A stretch of DNA of 10,787 nucleotides from assembly GCA_023415915.1 (NCBI GenBank), contig JAEZIZ010000037.1, positions 1 to 10,787 of the forward strand, in the 5' to 3' direction. This stretch comes from Bacillota bacterium. GTDB taxonomy: Bacteria; Bacillota; Clostridia; Christensenellales; SZUA-584. A program made the position numbers and the translations under genes. The notes under the pieces are model-generated. The model was not told the origin of the DNA. It made no database searches and saw only the letters and a list, made by a program, of their open reading frames with translations. Shown here one piece after another: positions 1-6,774 of the stretch (positions are counted from its first letter, which is position 1; each line of letters opens with the position of its first letter).

Positions 1-91
1 CCTGAGACGGCTGATTGTTTGTGTTTGCACACCCTGCAAACATTGCTACTGCAAGCAATACAGCAACAACAATTGCTAATGATTTTTTCAT
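1..91 (-). CDS. Lipoprotein, N-terminal fragment (probable ABC-transporter substrate-binding protein)
   Basis: Only the first 30 codons lie in the window. The start is ATG at 91-89, with an AGGAGG ribosome site 6 nt upstream (98-103). The fragment is a classic lipoprotein signal peptide: a charged start (MKKS), a hydrophobic core of about 15 residues, then the lipobox M-F-A-G-C with the cysteine at residue 21, followed by an Asn/Gln/Ser-rich linker typical of a lipid-anchored tether. It should be exported, diacylated on that cysteine and held on the outer face of the membrane. In Clostridia most proteins with such a leader are solute-binding proteins of ABC importers, but that is inference: the mature domain is outside the window. 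The gene is divergent from the thymidine kinase gene. Confidence 0.85.
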   Translation of the reverse strand, partial: MKKSLAIVVAVLLAVAMFAGCANTNNQPSQ

Positions 92-141
92 TTGTATCCT
101 CCTATTTGTTTAACATTATTTGGCCAAAGCTACCAAAGATA

Positions 142-170
142 ATTCTAGCACAATCAAGTATTATTTACAA
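142..170 (-). promoter_or_regulatory. Promoter of the lipoprotein gene (extended -10)
   Basis: Read on the minus strand: -35 TTGTAA (170-165), 17-nt spacer, -10 TAGAAT (147-142) preceded by TGC, i.e. an extended -10. It lies about 50 nt before the lipoprotein start codon and points at it. Four of six -35 bases and five of six -10 bases match the sigma-A consensus. Confidence 0.55.
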
Positions 171-239
171 TCGCGCAAAGACAAATTTGTCAGAATATTC
201 AACATAATAGCATGCTAACATGTTGAAAGAAACGACATG

Positions 240-268
240 TTGTTTGGCGGCATGCCGCGTGATATAAT
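240..268 (+). promoter_or_regulatory. Promoter of the tdk-pdxA operon with palindrome in the spacer
   Basis: -35 TTGTTT (240-245), 17-nt spacer, perfect -10 TATAAT (263-268), about 30 nt before the tdk start codon. The spacer contains a perfect 12-bp palindrome, GCGGCATGCCGC (247-258). Just upstream, ACATGTTG occurs twice (218-225 and 235-242), 17 nt apart, the second copy overlapping the -35. These are plausible operator sites; no regulator is encoded next to them. Confidence 0.5.
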
Positions 269-298
269 CAGTAAATAAAAAAGATTACGGAGTGGCGC

Positions 299-949
299 AT
301 GGCGAAGCTTTTTTTACGTTACGCGGTTATGAACGCAGGGAAATCGACTCAGCTGCTGCAGATTGCATATGACTACGAAAAGAACAACGGCCGTAAAATA
401 TTATGCCTTAAACCCCATATAGACAAAAAGGCAGACAGACATATAATAAGCCGCTTAGAGGACGGCATAGTAAAGCGCGAAGCGGATTTCCTTACGGAAC
501 CTGACGAAGGCTGGCTTTATGAGCGCATATACGAGACAAAGAAAGCCGCCGACGCTGCGGGCGAGCCGATAGCCGTGATACTGATAGACGAGGCGCAGTT
601 TTTAAGCAAAGCAAACGTGTGGGACTTAGCGCGCGTCGTTGCATACCTTGACATACCCGTAATATGTTTCGCGCTTAAAGTAGACGCATTCGGCAACCCG
701 TTTGAGGGCAGCTCTTACCTTTTCGCGCTCGCGCAGGATATAGAAGAAGTGACGACGCGCGCGATATGCCGTTTTTCCGAAAAGCCAAGGAAAGCGACGC
801 TGCATCTGCGCACGGTGGAAGGCGTGCCGGTGTTTTCGGGCGAGCAGGTATCGATAGAAGACGATAAGGAGATAAAGTATTATCCTATCTGTCTTTCAGA
901 ATATATTAAGCGCTACGACGAAGCTAAGGGTACAAAAGTTAAAAAATGA
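299..949 (+). CDS. tdk: Thymidine kinase (type II family)
   Basis: Thymidine kinase phosphorylates thymidine to dTMP with ATP in the cytoplasm (pyrimidine salvage). The 216-aa protein shows the P-loop M-N-A-G-K-S-T (residues 11-17), identical in form to the E. coli enzyme, and D-E-A-Q-F (97-101), where Glu98 is the expected catalytic base. The C-terminal lasso is recognisable, including G-E-Q-V near 181-184. Type II enzymes bind structural zinc through CxxC and CxxH pairs. Here the first Cys of each pair is kept (Cys157, Cys198), but the second positions are Ser160 and Glu201. So the zinc site is reduced or altered, while the nucleotide-binding core looks intact. The ATG at 299 has a GGAG site 6 nt upstream. 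It is the first gene of a two-gene operon with pdxA, 19 nt away. A non-thymidine substrate cannot be excluded. Confidence 0.9.
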   Translation: MAKLFLRYAVMNAGKSTQLLQIAYDYEKNNGRKILCLKPHIDKKADRHIISRLEDGIVKREADFLTEPDEGWLYERIYETKKAADAAGEPIAVILIDEAQFLSKANVWDLARVVAYLDIPVICFALKVDAFGNPFEGSSYLFALAQDIEEVTTRAICRFSEKPRKATLHLRTVEGVPVFSGEQVSIEDDKEIKYYPICLSEYIKRYDEAKGTKVKK

Positions 950-968
950 TTTTTCGGGGGACGACAAT

Positions 969-1970
969 ATGAGCAGGCCTTTAATAGGAATACCGCTGGG
1001 CGACCCGGCAGGAGTAGGCCCTGAGATAGTCGTAAAGGCGCTTAAGGGCGGTAGCCTCTATGAGCGCTGCCGGCCGGTGGTTGTAGGGGACGGCGGCGTC
1101 ATCAGCAATGCGCTTAAAATCTGCTCTGTTGAATCAAAAATTAATGTTATAGATATGCCGGAGCAGGGCGCATATGAAGAGGGTACGATAGACGTTATCG
1201 ATCTTGGCAACGTCGATATGAACGAGCTCAAAATCGGCAGTGTGCAGGCTTTGGGAGGCAAGGCGGCGTTCGAGTATATAAAGCGGTCGGTTGAGCTGGC
1301 GCTTGCCGGGCATATAGACGCGATAGCCACCACGCCGATAAACAAAGAGTCTTTAAAAGCCGCGGGCGTTCCTTTTATCGGCCACACCGAAATACTCGCA
1401 GGGCTTACGGGATCAAAAGACCCGCTGACTATGTTTGAGGTAAAAGGCCTGCGCGTGTTCTTTTTGAGCAGGCATGTTTCGCTTAGGAAAGCGTGCAAAA
1501 TGGTCACGAAGGAGAGGATACTCGACTACATAGAGCGCTGCACCAAGGCGCTGGAGCGCCTCGGCGTAACCGAAGGCACGATGGCCGTAGCGGGCCTTAA
1601 TCCGCACAGCGGCGAAAACGGACTTTTCGGAGACGAGGAAGTAAAGGAAGTCGAGCCTGCAGTCAAGGAAGCGCAATCGCGCGGATACAATGTCACCGGG
1701 CCTGTTTCGGCCGATTCGGTGTTTCATCTCGCGCTGCAGGGCAGGTATAACTCGGTGCTGTCGCTGTACCACGACCAAGGCCACATAGCTACCAAGACGC
1801 TCGACTTTGAGCGGACTATAGCTATTACCAACGGTTTGCCGTTCCTGCGGACGTCGGTGGACCACGGCACGGCGTTCGACATAGCGGGCACGGGAGTTGC
1901 CAGCGAAGTAAGCATGACGGAGGCAATACTGCTTGCGGCGAAATACTCGCCGGGCTATAACAGACAGTGA
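969..1970 (+). CDS. pdxA: 4-hydroxythreonine-4-phosphate dehydrogenase family protein (PdxA or PdxA2)
   Basis: Family members are NAD(P)-dependent, metal-requiring dehydrogenases acting on 4-phosphorylated four-carbon hydroxy acids. Classic PdxA makes the aminoacetone-phosphate precursor of pyridoxal phosphate; PdxA2 enzymes oxidise 4-phospho-D-threonate or D-erythronate. The 333-aa length is normal. The nucleotide-site motif G-D-P-A-G-V-G-P-E is at 11-19, and the three expected metal-binding histidines are His139 (G-H-T-E), His213 (N-P-H-S-G-E) and His268 (Y-H-D-Q-G-H). T-S-V-D-H-G-T-A near 295-302 is also conserved. The Y-H-D-Q-G-H-I-A variant differs from E. coli PdxA (Y-H-D-Q-G-L-P), and many Clostridia make PLP through PdxST, so a PdxA2-type catabolic role is quite possible. 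No other PLP gene and no four-carbon acid sugar kinase is nearby. The start at 969 follows a purine-rich CGGGGG site with 8-nt spacing. Confidence 0.88.
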   Translation: MSRPLIGIPLGDPAGVGPEIVVKALKGGSLYERCRPVVVGDGGVISNALKICSVESKINVIDMPEQGAYEEGTIDVIDLGNVDMNELKIGSVQALGGKAAFEYIKRSVELALAGHIDAIATTPINKESLKAAGVPFIGHTEILAGLTGSKDPLTMFEVKGLRVFFLSRHVSLRKACKMVTKERILDYIERCTKALERLGVTEGTMAVAGLNPHSGENGLFGDEEVKEVEPAVKEAQSRGYNVTGPVSADSVFHLALQGRYNSVLSLYHDQGHIATKTLDFERTIAITNGLPFLRTSVDHGTAFDIAGTGVASEVSMTEAILLAAKYSPGYNRQ

Positions 1971-1983
1971 TATGTTTGAAGAT

Positions 1984-2020
1984 AAGCCCCTCCGGAACAG
2001 CAGTCGGCAGGGGCTTTTGT
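1984..2020 (+). terminator. Rho-independent terminator after pdxA
   Basis: AAGCCCCT (1984-1991) pairs perfectly with AGGGGCTT (2009-2016). The 17-nt loop can form an extra CCG/CGG pairing. A short TTTT follows (2015-2018). It lies 14 nt after the pdxA stop codon and closes the tdk-pdxA unit, although the short U tract suggests some read-through. Confidence 0.65.
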
Positions 2021-2035
2021 ATAACAGTGTTTTTA

Positions 2036-2041
2036 TATAAT
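2036..2041 (+). promoter_or_regulatory. Possible -10 element of the ABC-F gene
   Basis: A perfect TATAAT lies 28 nt before the GTG start of the ABC-F gene, just behind the pdxA terminator. No convincing -35 exists at 16-18 nt upstream (that stretch is the terminator stem and its T run), so this is either a weak promoter or one aided by other contacts. Confidence 0.35.
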
Positions 2042-2069
2042 ATGCGGTGGATTTTCAGGAGAATTTGCA

Positions 2070-4001
2070 GTGGTAACATTATCGCTTAAAAATATAAATA
2101 TCAGCTTTGGAGCGGAGCAGGTGCTTAAAGACGTATCTTTAACGCTGACCGACGATATGCGCATGGGGCTTGTAGGCCCCAACGGCGCAGGAAAGACGAC
2201 GCTGCTGCGCATAGTCTGCGGCGAACTGACGCCTGACGGAGGCACGGTAAGCCTGCCCGGAGGCTCCGTTGTCGGCTACCTCCCGCAGGAGTCAGGCTCG
2301 GGCACCGAAGCAACCGTCTGGCAGACTATGCTGGAGGTTTTCGACGAGGCGTTTGCACTGGAGGAACGCATGCGCGCCCTGGAGCGCGCTATGGAAGAAG
2401 CGTCCGCCGACCCGGATAAATGGGACAAAGTATCGCGAGAGTATGAGAACGTTACAAGCGCGTTTGAGCGGGCGGGCGGGTACGGTTATAAAAGCGCCAT
2501 AGCGGGCGTGCTTAAAGGCCTCGGGCTGGGCGAGGAGTTCTACGGACAGAGCGTCAACACGCTGTCGGGCGGACAGCGCTCACGGCTGATGCTCGCAAAA
2601 CTGCTGCTTTCAAAGCCCACGGTGCTGCTGCTCGACGAGCCTACGAACCATCTGGATACTGACGCTGCGCTCTGGCTCGAAAACTATCTGAAAACATGGC
2701 AGGGCTGCGTGATAATAGTATCGCACGACAGGTGGTTTTTAGATCAGATTTGCACGCACATAGCTGAAATGCTGGATGGAAAAGTAGAAACATATATCGG
2801 AAACTATACGTCCTTTTACGCGCAGAAGCAGGAAAAGCGCGAGCTGGCGCAAAAGGCGTATGAACTCGGACAAAGAGAATACAACAGACAGAAGAAGATA
2901 ATAGAACAGTACTACGCGTGGGGCAGGATAAACGGCGGCAACAACTTTAAAAAAGCAAAGTCAAGGGAAAAGCTGCTCGCCAAGATGGAATTTGCCGAAA
3001 AAGCGCCGGGCGAGAGAAGGAAGATGGGGCTAAAGCTGGACGCGTCTTTGCGCGGAGGCAACGACGTGCTTACGGCGGAAGGCCTCGGCATGGCGTTCGA
3101 AGGAACGCCGCTGTTCTCGGGGGTAGACTTGAGCCTTAAAAAGGGCGACAGGGCGGCACTCATAGGCCCCAACGGCGTGGGCAAAACTACGCTGCTGCGA
3201 ATAATCGCGTCAAGGCTTGCTCCGCTGGAGGGGCAGGTAAGATACGGCGCGGGCATAGAGGCGGGTTATTACGACCAGCTGCTCGAAACGCTTAACGTAA
3301 ACAATACGGTGATAGAGGAGATGCGCGACGCGTTTCCCGCCATGACGGACAGCGAATTGCGCAACATTTTAGCGTCGTTCCTTTTCTGCGGGGACGATGT
3401 GTTCAAGAGTATATCGGCGCTCTCGGGAGGGGAAAAAGGGCGGCTCTCTCTGCTCAAACTTATGATGAAAAAGGGCAACCTGCTGCTGCTCGACGAGCCT
3501 ACAAACCACCTCGACATGGACAGCCGCGAGGTGCTGGAGAGCGCGCTGGCGGATTTCGACGGCACGGTGCTGTTCATCAGCCATGACAGGTATTTCATCA
3601 ACAAGGTAGCGACGCGCATAATCGAGATGAAGGACGGCGGTATAGAACAATTCGAAGGCAACTGGTCGGACTACCTTGAGCAGCTCGAGCGCAGGAAATT
3701 AAAAGATTCGGAGCCGGCCGACTCAGGGCTCACGAAGACCGAAGCGGCGAAGCTCAAACGGGCGGAGAAGGAACGCGAGCAGAGAGTAAAAGAGGCGCAG
3801 GAGCGCGTAAAATGCATTGAGCAGGCTATAGAAGCGCAGGAAGCGCGCTTAGCCGAGATAGAGGCGCTGCTTGCCGACCCCGCAGCATTAAGCGCGGAGC
3901 GGCTTGTTGAGCTTTCCGGCGAGCACGAACGCACGCGGCAAAGTACAGACGATTTGATACTGGAATGGGAGGCCGCGCAGGAGGCCGCAAATGAAGCGTG
4001 A
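2070..4001 (+). CDS. ydiF: ABC-F family ATPase, YdiF-like (ribosome-associated)
   Basis: ABC-F proteins have two ABC ATPase domains on one chain, no membrane segments, and act on the ribosome, where they relieve stalled or misplaced P-site tRNA; some protect against antibiotics. The 643-aa length matches B. subtilis YdiF. Domain 1: Walker A G-P-N-G-A-G-K-T (36-43), signature L-S-G-G-Q (165-169), Walker B with Asp189/Glu190, switch His219. The linker that reaches the P-site tRNA covers about 245-330 and is rich in Lys, Arg and aromatic residues. Domain 2: Walker A (366-373), signature L-S-G-G-E (451-455), Asp475/Glu476, His505. A charged coiled coil rich in Glu, Lys and Arg fills about 540-640. 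All catalytic residues are intact. The start is GTG at 2070, with AGGAG 8 nt upstream. Nothing points to a resistance-type ABC-F, so a housekeeping translation factor is most likely. It overlaps the next gene. Confidence 0.9.
   Translation: MVTLSLKNINISFGAEQVLKDVSLTLTDDMRMGLVGPNGAGKTTLLRIVCGELTPDGGTVSLPGGSVVGYLPQESGSGTEATVWQTMLEVFDEAFALEERMRALERAMEEASADPDKWDKVSREYENVTSAFERAGGYGYKSAIAGVLKGLGLGEEFYGQSVNTLSGGQRSRLMLAKLLLSKPTVLLLDEPTNHLDTDAALWLENYLKTWQGCVIIVSHDRWFLDQICTHIAEMLDGKVETYIGNYTSFYAQKQEKRELAQKAYELGQREYNRQKKIIEQYYAWGRINGGNNFKKAKSREKLLAKMEFAEKAPGERRKMGLKLDASLRGGNDVLTAEGLGMAFEGTPLFSGVDLSLKKGDRAALIGPNGVGKTTLLRIIASRLAPLEGQVRYGAGIEAGYYDQLLETLNVNNTVIEEMRDAFPAMTDSELRNILASFLFCGDDVFKSISALSGGEKGRLSLLKLMMKKGNLLLLDEPTNHLDMDSREVLESALADFDGTVLFISHDRYFINKVATRIIEMKDGGIEQFEGNWSDYLEQLERRKLKDSEPADSGLTKTEAAKLKRAEKEREQRVKEAQERVKCIEQAIEAQEARLAEIEALLADPAALSAERLVELSGEHERTRQSTDDLILEWEAAQEAANEA
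3979..3984 (+). promoter_or_regulatory. Ribosome binding site inside the ABC-F gene end, decides the GNAT start
   Basis: AGGAGG lies 6 nt before ATG 3991, inside the last codons of the ABC-F gene. The in-frame ATG at 4009 has no comparable site. This fixes the GNAT start at 3991 and implies translational coupling to the ABC-F gene. Confidence 0.7.
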
Positions 4002-4515
4002 AGATTCCATGATAGAAATACGGTACGCCCGCCCGGGCGACGCCAAGGCTCTAGGGCATATACAGTCGTCGTCGTGGAGAGCCGCGTATAAAGGTATCGT
4101 GCCGGACGACGTGCTCGCGGCCTACACGCCCGAGTCAAGGGAGAAGGCTTTTGAAAGCTTCCTTGTGGCGGGAGAGAGCCGGAACGCGATAGCGCTATAT
4201 GACGGCCGCCCCGCCGGGTGGGCGTGTTTTGAAAAGTGCAGGGACGCCGACGCGCCCGCATTTCGCGGTGAAATATGGGGCATATACATAAGTCCCGCTT
4301 ACTGGCGTCGCGGCATAGGCTCGAAGCTGCTTTTTTGGACCATCGACGAGCTAAAAGCAAGCGGCTTTACGTCGACTTCTCTGTGGGTGCTAAAAGACAA
4401 CTCAAGCGCCAGGGCTTTTTACGAGCGTCACGGTTTTAAACCGGACGGCGCGGAAAAGGAACTTGAACTGGGTAAAAAGCTTATAGTGGTAAGGTACGTA
4501 AAGGAGACTATTTAA
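3991..4515 (+). CDS. GNAT family N-acetyltransferase
   Basis: GNAT enzymes transfer an acetyl group from acetyl-CoA to an amine of a small molecule or protein. The 174-aa protein is a single GNAT domain. Acetyl-CoA motif A is seen as I-Y-I-S-P-A-Y-W-R-R-G-I-G (98-110), with the pyrophosphate loop R-R-G-I-G-S. Motif B is L-W-V-L-K-D-N-S-S-A-R-A-F-Y-E-R-H-G-F (131-149). The N-terminal part (R-Y-A-R-P-G-D-A) is typical of the family. The substrate cannot be read from the sequence; a RimI-like protein acetylase or a small-molecule or drug acetylase are both possible. It overlaps the ABC-F gene by 11 nt and has its own strong ribosome site, so the two are surely co-transcribed. It ends 5 nt from the stop codon of a convergent gene, with no visible terminator between. 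Confidence 0.85.
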   Translation: MKREDSMIEIRYARPGDAKALGHIQSSSWRAAYKGIVPDDVLAAYTPESREKAFESFLVAGESRNAIALYDGRPAGWACFEKCRDADAPAFRGEIWGIYISPAYWRRGIGSKLLFWTIDELKASGFTSTSLWVLKDNSSARAFYERHGFKPDGAEKELELGKKLIVVRYVKETI

Positions 4516-4520
4516 ACGCG

Positions 4521-5507
4521 TTATTCGAATATGATACGCTTCATTTTCAGCGCAATCTCGTATATGTGCGTATTATCAGTTCCGCAGCAGCCGCCGTATA
4601 TCTTCATCGGGAACTTATTGTGCAGAGCCGCAAAGCATTCGGCGAGCTCTTTCGCGCCCGTCGTCACAGGCTCGCCGCACTTATCTAGCGTGCACGCGTC
4701 CGCATTTGCCGCGTTGGCCTGTATGCCGCAGAACCTCTCCCTTACGAGCGCGGTACGGTTAGCAGGCTTGGAGAGCGCCTGAGCGAGCACATCAGGATGC
4801 ACGCAGTTAGTCATGTAGCAAAGCGGCTTTAAGGTCGTCGCGCCGTCTATCACCAAAATCGCGTCGTTTATCGAAGTGCCGTCCAAGAGATTTCCATCCC
4901 TGCTTATCATAAAGCTGATTATGTACGGAAGCTCCAGCGTTTCAAGCGCTTTTGCCATGCCAGCCGCTTCGGGCAGGCAGGGCATTATGGCGGCGTACAT
5001 AAAATCCGGCTTACAGTCTTTAAAAGCTTCCGCCTGCCACATGTGGAATTCATACGCATCGTGTTCCGCGAGGCCTTCGCATCCGCTGTACGCGTCGCCC
5101 CGGCAGCCGGTCATGCCTCCCATATACGCCTCGCAGTCATACCCGGCGGCAAGCTCATAAAGAAATTCCGTGTAGTCTCGCATTATATTTTTGCCGAACG
5201 GCGAGCGCTCAACCCGCTCTCTGTTCGCCCTGCGCGTGTTGGTCATCAGCATTATGGGCAGGCTGAAATCCCGAGCTATCGCAAGGTACTGGCCGTAAAG
5301 CTTCGTAAGGGTACGCCTTGCGTTCTTGTCGTATATAAGCCCCGCATAAACCACGTCTTTGTCGGGCTTTATTCGGGGTCCCCAGCAAGACGTGAGGCTT
5401 GATGGGGTGTAAATATTATATTCGTGCTCGAGCCGCAGGCCTATGGCGCCCTCTGTCAGTATAAGCGGGCTATTATTGAAACAATCGGTAAAGCTGCGTT
5501 TTTGCAT
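4521..5507 (-). CDS. Homocysteine S-methyltransferase-domain protein
   Basis: This 328-aa protein has the zinc-binding cysteines of the homocysteine/betaine S-methyltransferase domain: Cys235 in M-T-N-C-V-H-P and the pair Cys307-Cys308 in G-G-C-C-G-T. The family's N-terminal loop is recognisable as L-T-E-G-A-I-G (17-23). Such enzymes use zinc to activate the thiol of homocysteine (or a related thiol) for methylation inside the cell. There is no cobalamin or folate domain, so a donor such as S-methylmethionine, SAM or a betaine would be expected; the donor and acceptor cannot be told from sequence. The remainder is unusually rich in cysteine for the family. The start at 5507 has an AAAGG site 5 nt upstream. 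No methionine-cycle gene is nearby, so it is an orphan of uncertain role. Confidence 0.8.
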   Translation of the reverse strand: MQKRSFTDCFNNSPLILTEGAIGLRLEHEYNIYTPSSLTSCWGPRIKPDKDVVYAGLIYDKNARRTLTKLYGQYLAIARDFSLPIMLMTNTRRANRERVERSPFGKNIMRDYTEFLYELAAGYDCEAYMGGMTGCRGDAYSGCEGLAEHDAYEFHMWQAEAFKDCKPDFMYAAIMPCLPEAAGMAKALETLELPYIISFMISRDGNLLDGTSINDAILVIDGATTLKPLCYMTNCVHPDVLAQALSKPANRTALVRERFCGIQANAANADACTLDKCGEPVTTGAKELAECFAALHNKFPMKIYGGCCGTDNTHIYEIALKMKRIIFE

Positions 5508-5572
5508 AAAGACCTTTCAGGTATAATTTCTAAAAACTTTATAAAATAACGGTTCGCGATATGGAATAGAAA

Positions 5573-5617
5573 AGCGATTTTTTGTAGTAAGATGTCCCAG
5601 GAAGATATAAAATCGCT
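5573..5617 (-). terminator. Probable terminator after the membrane-protein gene
   Basis: On the minus strand AGCGATTTT (5617-5609) pairs perfectly over 9 bp with AAAATCGCT (5581-5573), followed by TTTCTATT. The loop is large (27 nt), which weakens it. It lies 6 nt after the stop of the four-helix protein and would separate that operon from the methyltransferase gene. The other strand lacks a T tract after the stem. Confidence 0.5.
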
Positions 5618-5622
5618 CAGTA

Positions 5623-6000
5623 TCAATCCCGCCGCCTGGAACTTTTGAGCTTTAGGGCAATATCGGCAGCAAGCCCGGAAGCTATACAAAACAGAAAGCC
5701 TATAGTCCATATAATCCAAAAGTTATTTGATCTTCCTCCGCCGGGGTCAAGCCCGTCTGTGTTGAATATCGCTCCGAGTATGAATCCAAAGATGTAGCCA
5801 AACGCAGCGGCTGCGGATGTCCATCGTAATTTAAAGGCTATTGCGGTAAGCAGTACAATCAGGCTGACAACAGCCAAAAGGCCCGGCCAATCTTTCATGC
5901 CGTGAATATCAAAAAATACAAATCTGCACAGCAAATACGAAACGCCTAAGCATAACAGCAGAGCGATTATCCATACTTTTTTCGATTTAGAGCTTTTCAT
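5623..6000 (-). CDS. Small membrane protein, four predicted helices, unknown function
   Basis: I do not recognise a named family. The 125-aa protein starts with a Lys/Ser-rich cytoplasmic tail (MKSSKSKK) and has four hydrophobic segments at about 9-30, 37-56, 61-79 and 93-115, ending in a basic tail (K-S-S-R-R-R-D). Both ends are basic, so by the positive-inside rule both should lie in the cytoplasm, with two hairpins in the membrane. The loop between helices 3 and 4 holds a distinctive D-P-G-G-G-R-S-N-N motif (85-93) that, with an even number of helices, would face outward. The ATG at 6000 has AAAGGA 5 nt upstream; this site overlaps the stop codon of the racemase gene, so the two genes are one operon and probably translationally coupled. 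No signal for transport or enzymatic function is visible. Confidence 0.75.
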   Translation of the reverse strand: MKSSKSKKVWIIALLLCLGVSYLLCRFVFFDIHGMKDWPGLLAVVSLIVLLTAIAFKLRWTSAAAAFGYIFGFILGAIFNTDGLDPGGGRSNNFWIIWTIGFLFCIASGLAADIALKLKSSRRRD

Positions 6001-6009
6001 ATACGTCCT

Positions 6010-6708
6010 TTAATACTCATACTCGCCTATGGCGTAAAGCGCAGCTTTTTGTGCGTGTATTACGGCAGTGTCGAATAACCGCCTGTCGGTGTCTTTCTCG
6101 GTTATCAGCCTCCCGAGCTCCGTGCATCCCAGTATTACTCCCGTATTTGAGTCGGCGAGCCTGCCGATTATCTCAAGATATTTGATTTTGGACGTTTCGG
6201 AGACGACGCCTAAGCAAAGCTCGTCGTATATCACTTTGTGTATGAGCTCCCGGTCGGCCGGGCCGGGTATTATCGCCTCAACGCCGCACTCTGCCAGCCT
6301 GCCGCTGTAAAAACCCTGCTCCATCGTGTATTTCGTGCCAAGCAGCAGAGCTTTATCAAAACCGCTGTCTTTAAGCTCCTTTGCCGTCACGTCAACGATA
6401 TGCATCAGGGGTATCGACACGGCGGACTCAATACGGTCTGCTACCTTGTGTATCGTGTTGGCGCAGAGAACGATGAAGTCCGCGCCGCCGCTCTCGAGCC
6501 GTTTTGCCGCGCCGCACGCCAGCGCAGCGACGCCGTCCCAGTCTCCGCGCGACAGCAGCGCTTCTATCTCGCCGAAGTCGACGCTGTATACAAGGCTTTT
6601 AGCCGAGTGGTATCCGCCAAGGCTTTCGGCGACGGTACGGTTTATTATTTCGTAATACGTTAACGTGCTTTCCCACGTTATGCCGCCCAGCAGGCCTATG
6701 GTTTTCAT
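6010..6708 (-). CDS. Aspartate/glutamate racemase family protein (YgeA/RacX-like)
   Basis: Members of this family interconvert L- and D-amino acids without PLP, using two cysteines as acid and base. The 232-aa protein opens with M-K-T-I-G-L-L-G-G-I-T-W-E-S-T, close to the G-G-M-S-W-E-S-T start of the YgeA/RacX group. The two catalytic cysteines are present: Cys82 in L-C-A-N-T and Cys195 in L-G-C-T-E-L-G. The substrate could be aspartate, glutamate or a broader set; D-amino acids could serve the cell wall or be catabolised. The frame stays open 18 codons further upstream to 6762, but the GGAGGT site at 6714-6719 sits 5 nt before ATG 6708 and the family motif begins there, so 6708 is the start. 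It is 66 nt downstream of the SDR gene and tightly followed by the membrane-protein gene. Confidence 0.85.
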   Translation of the reverse strand: MKTIGLLGGITWESTLTYYEIINRTVAESLGGYHSAKSLVYSVDFGEIEALLSRGDWDGVAALACGAAKRLESGGADFIVLCANTIHKVADRIESAVSIPLMHIVDVTAKELKDSGFDKALLLGTKYTMEQGFYSGRLAECGVEAIIPGPADRELIHKVIYDELCLGVVSETSKIKYLEIIGRLADSNTGVILGCTELGRLITEKDTDRRLFDTAVIHAQKAALYAIGEYEY

Positions 6709-6774
6709 GTAATACCTCCGATAACCAGTAGTTATTGGCATAATACTGCACATATTAAACATTGCATATAAAGT

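Noticed and set aside
19..207. Plus-strand open frame of 62 codons at the left edge
   Set aside because: It is antisense to the lipoprotein signal peptide and its promoter, with no ribosome site and no protein-like composition.
3671..4360. Long minus-strand open frame (229 codons) opposite the ABC-F end and GNAT
   Set aside because: It overlaps two well-supported genes, is rich in Arg/Ser as antisense frames are, and has no family motif.
6709..6762. Upstream start of the racemase (18 extra codons)
   Set aside because: No ribosome site at 6762; GGAGGT at 6714-6719 and the family motif fix the start at 6708.
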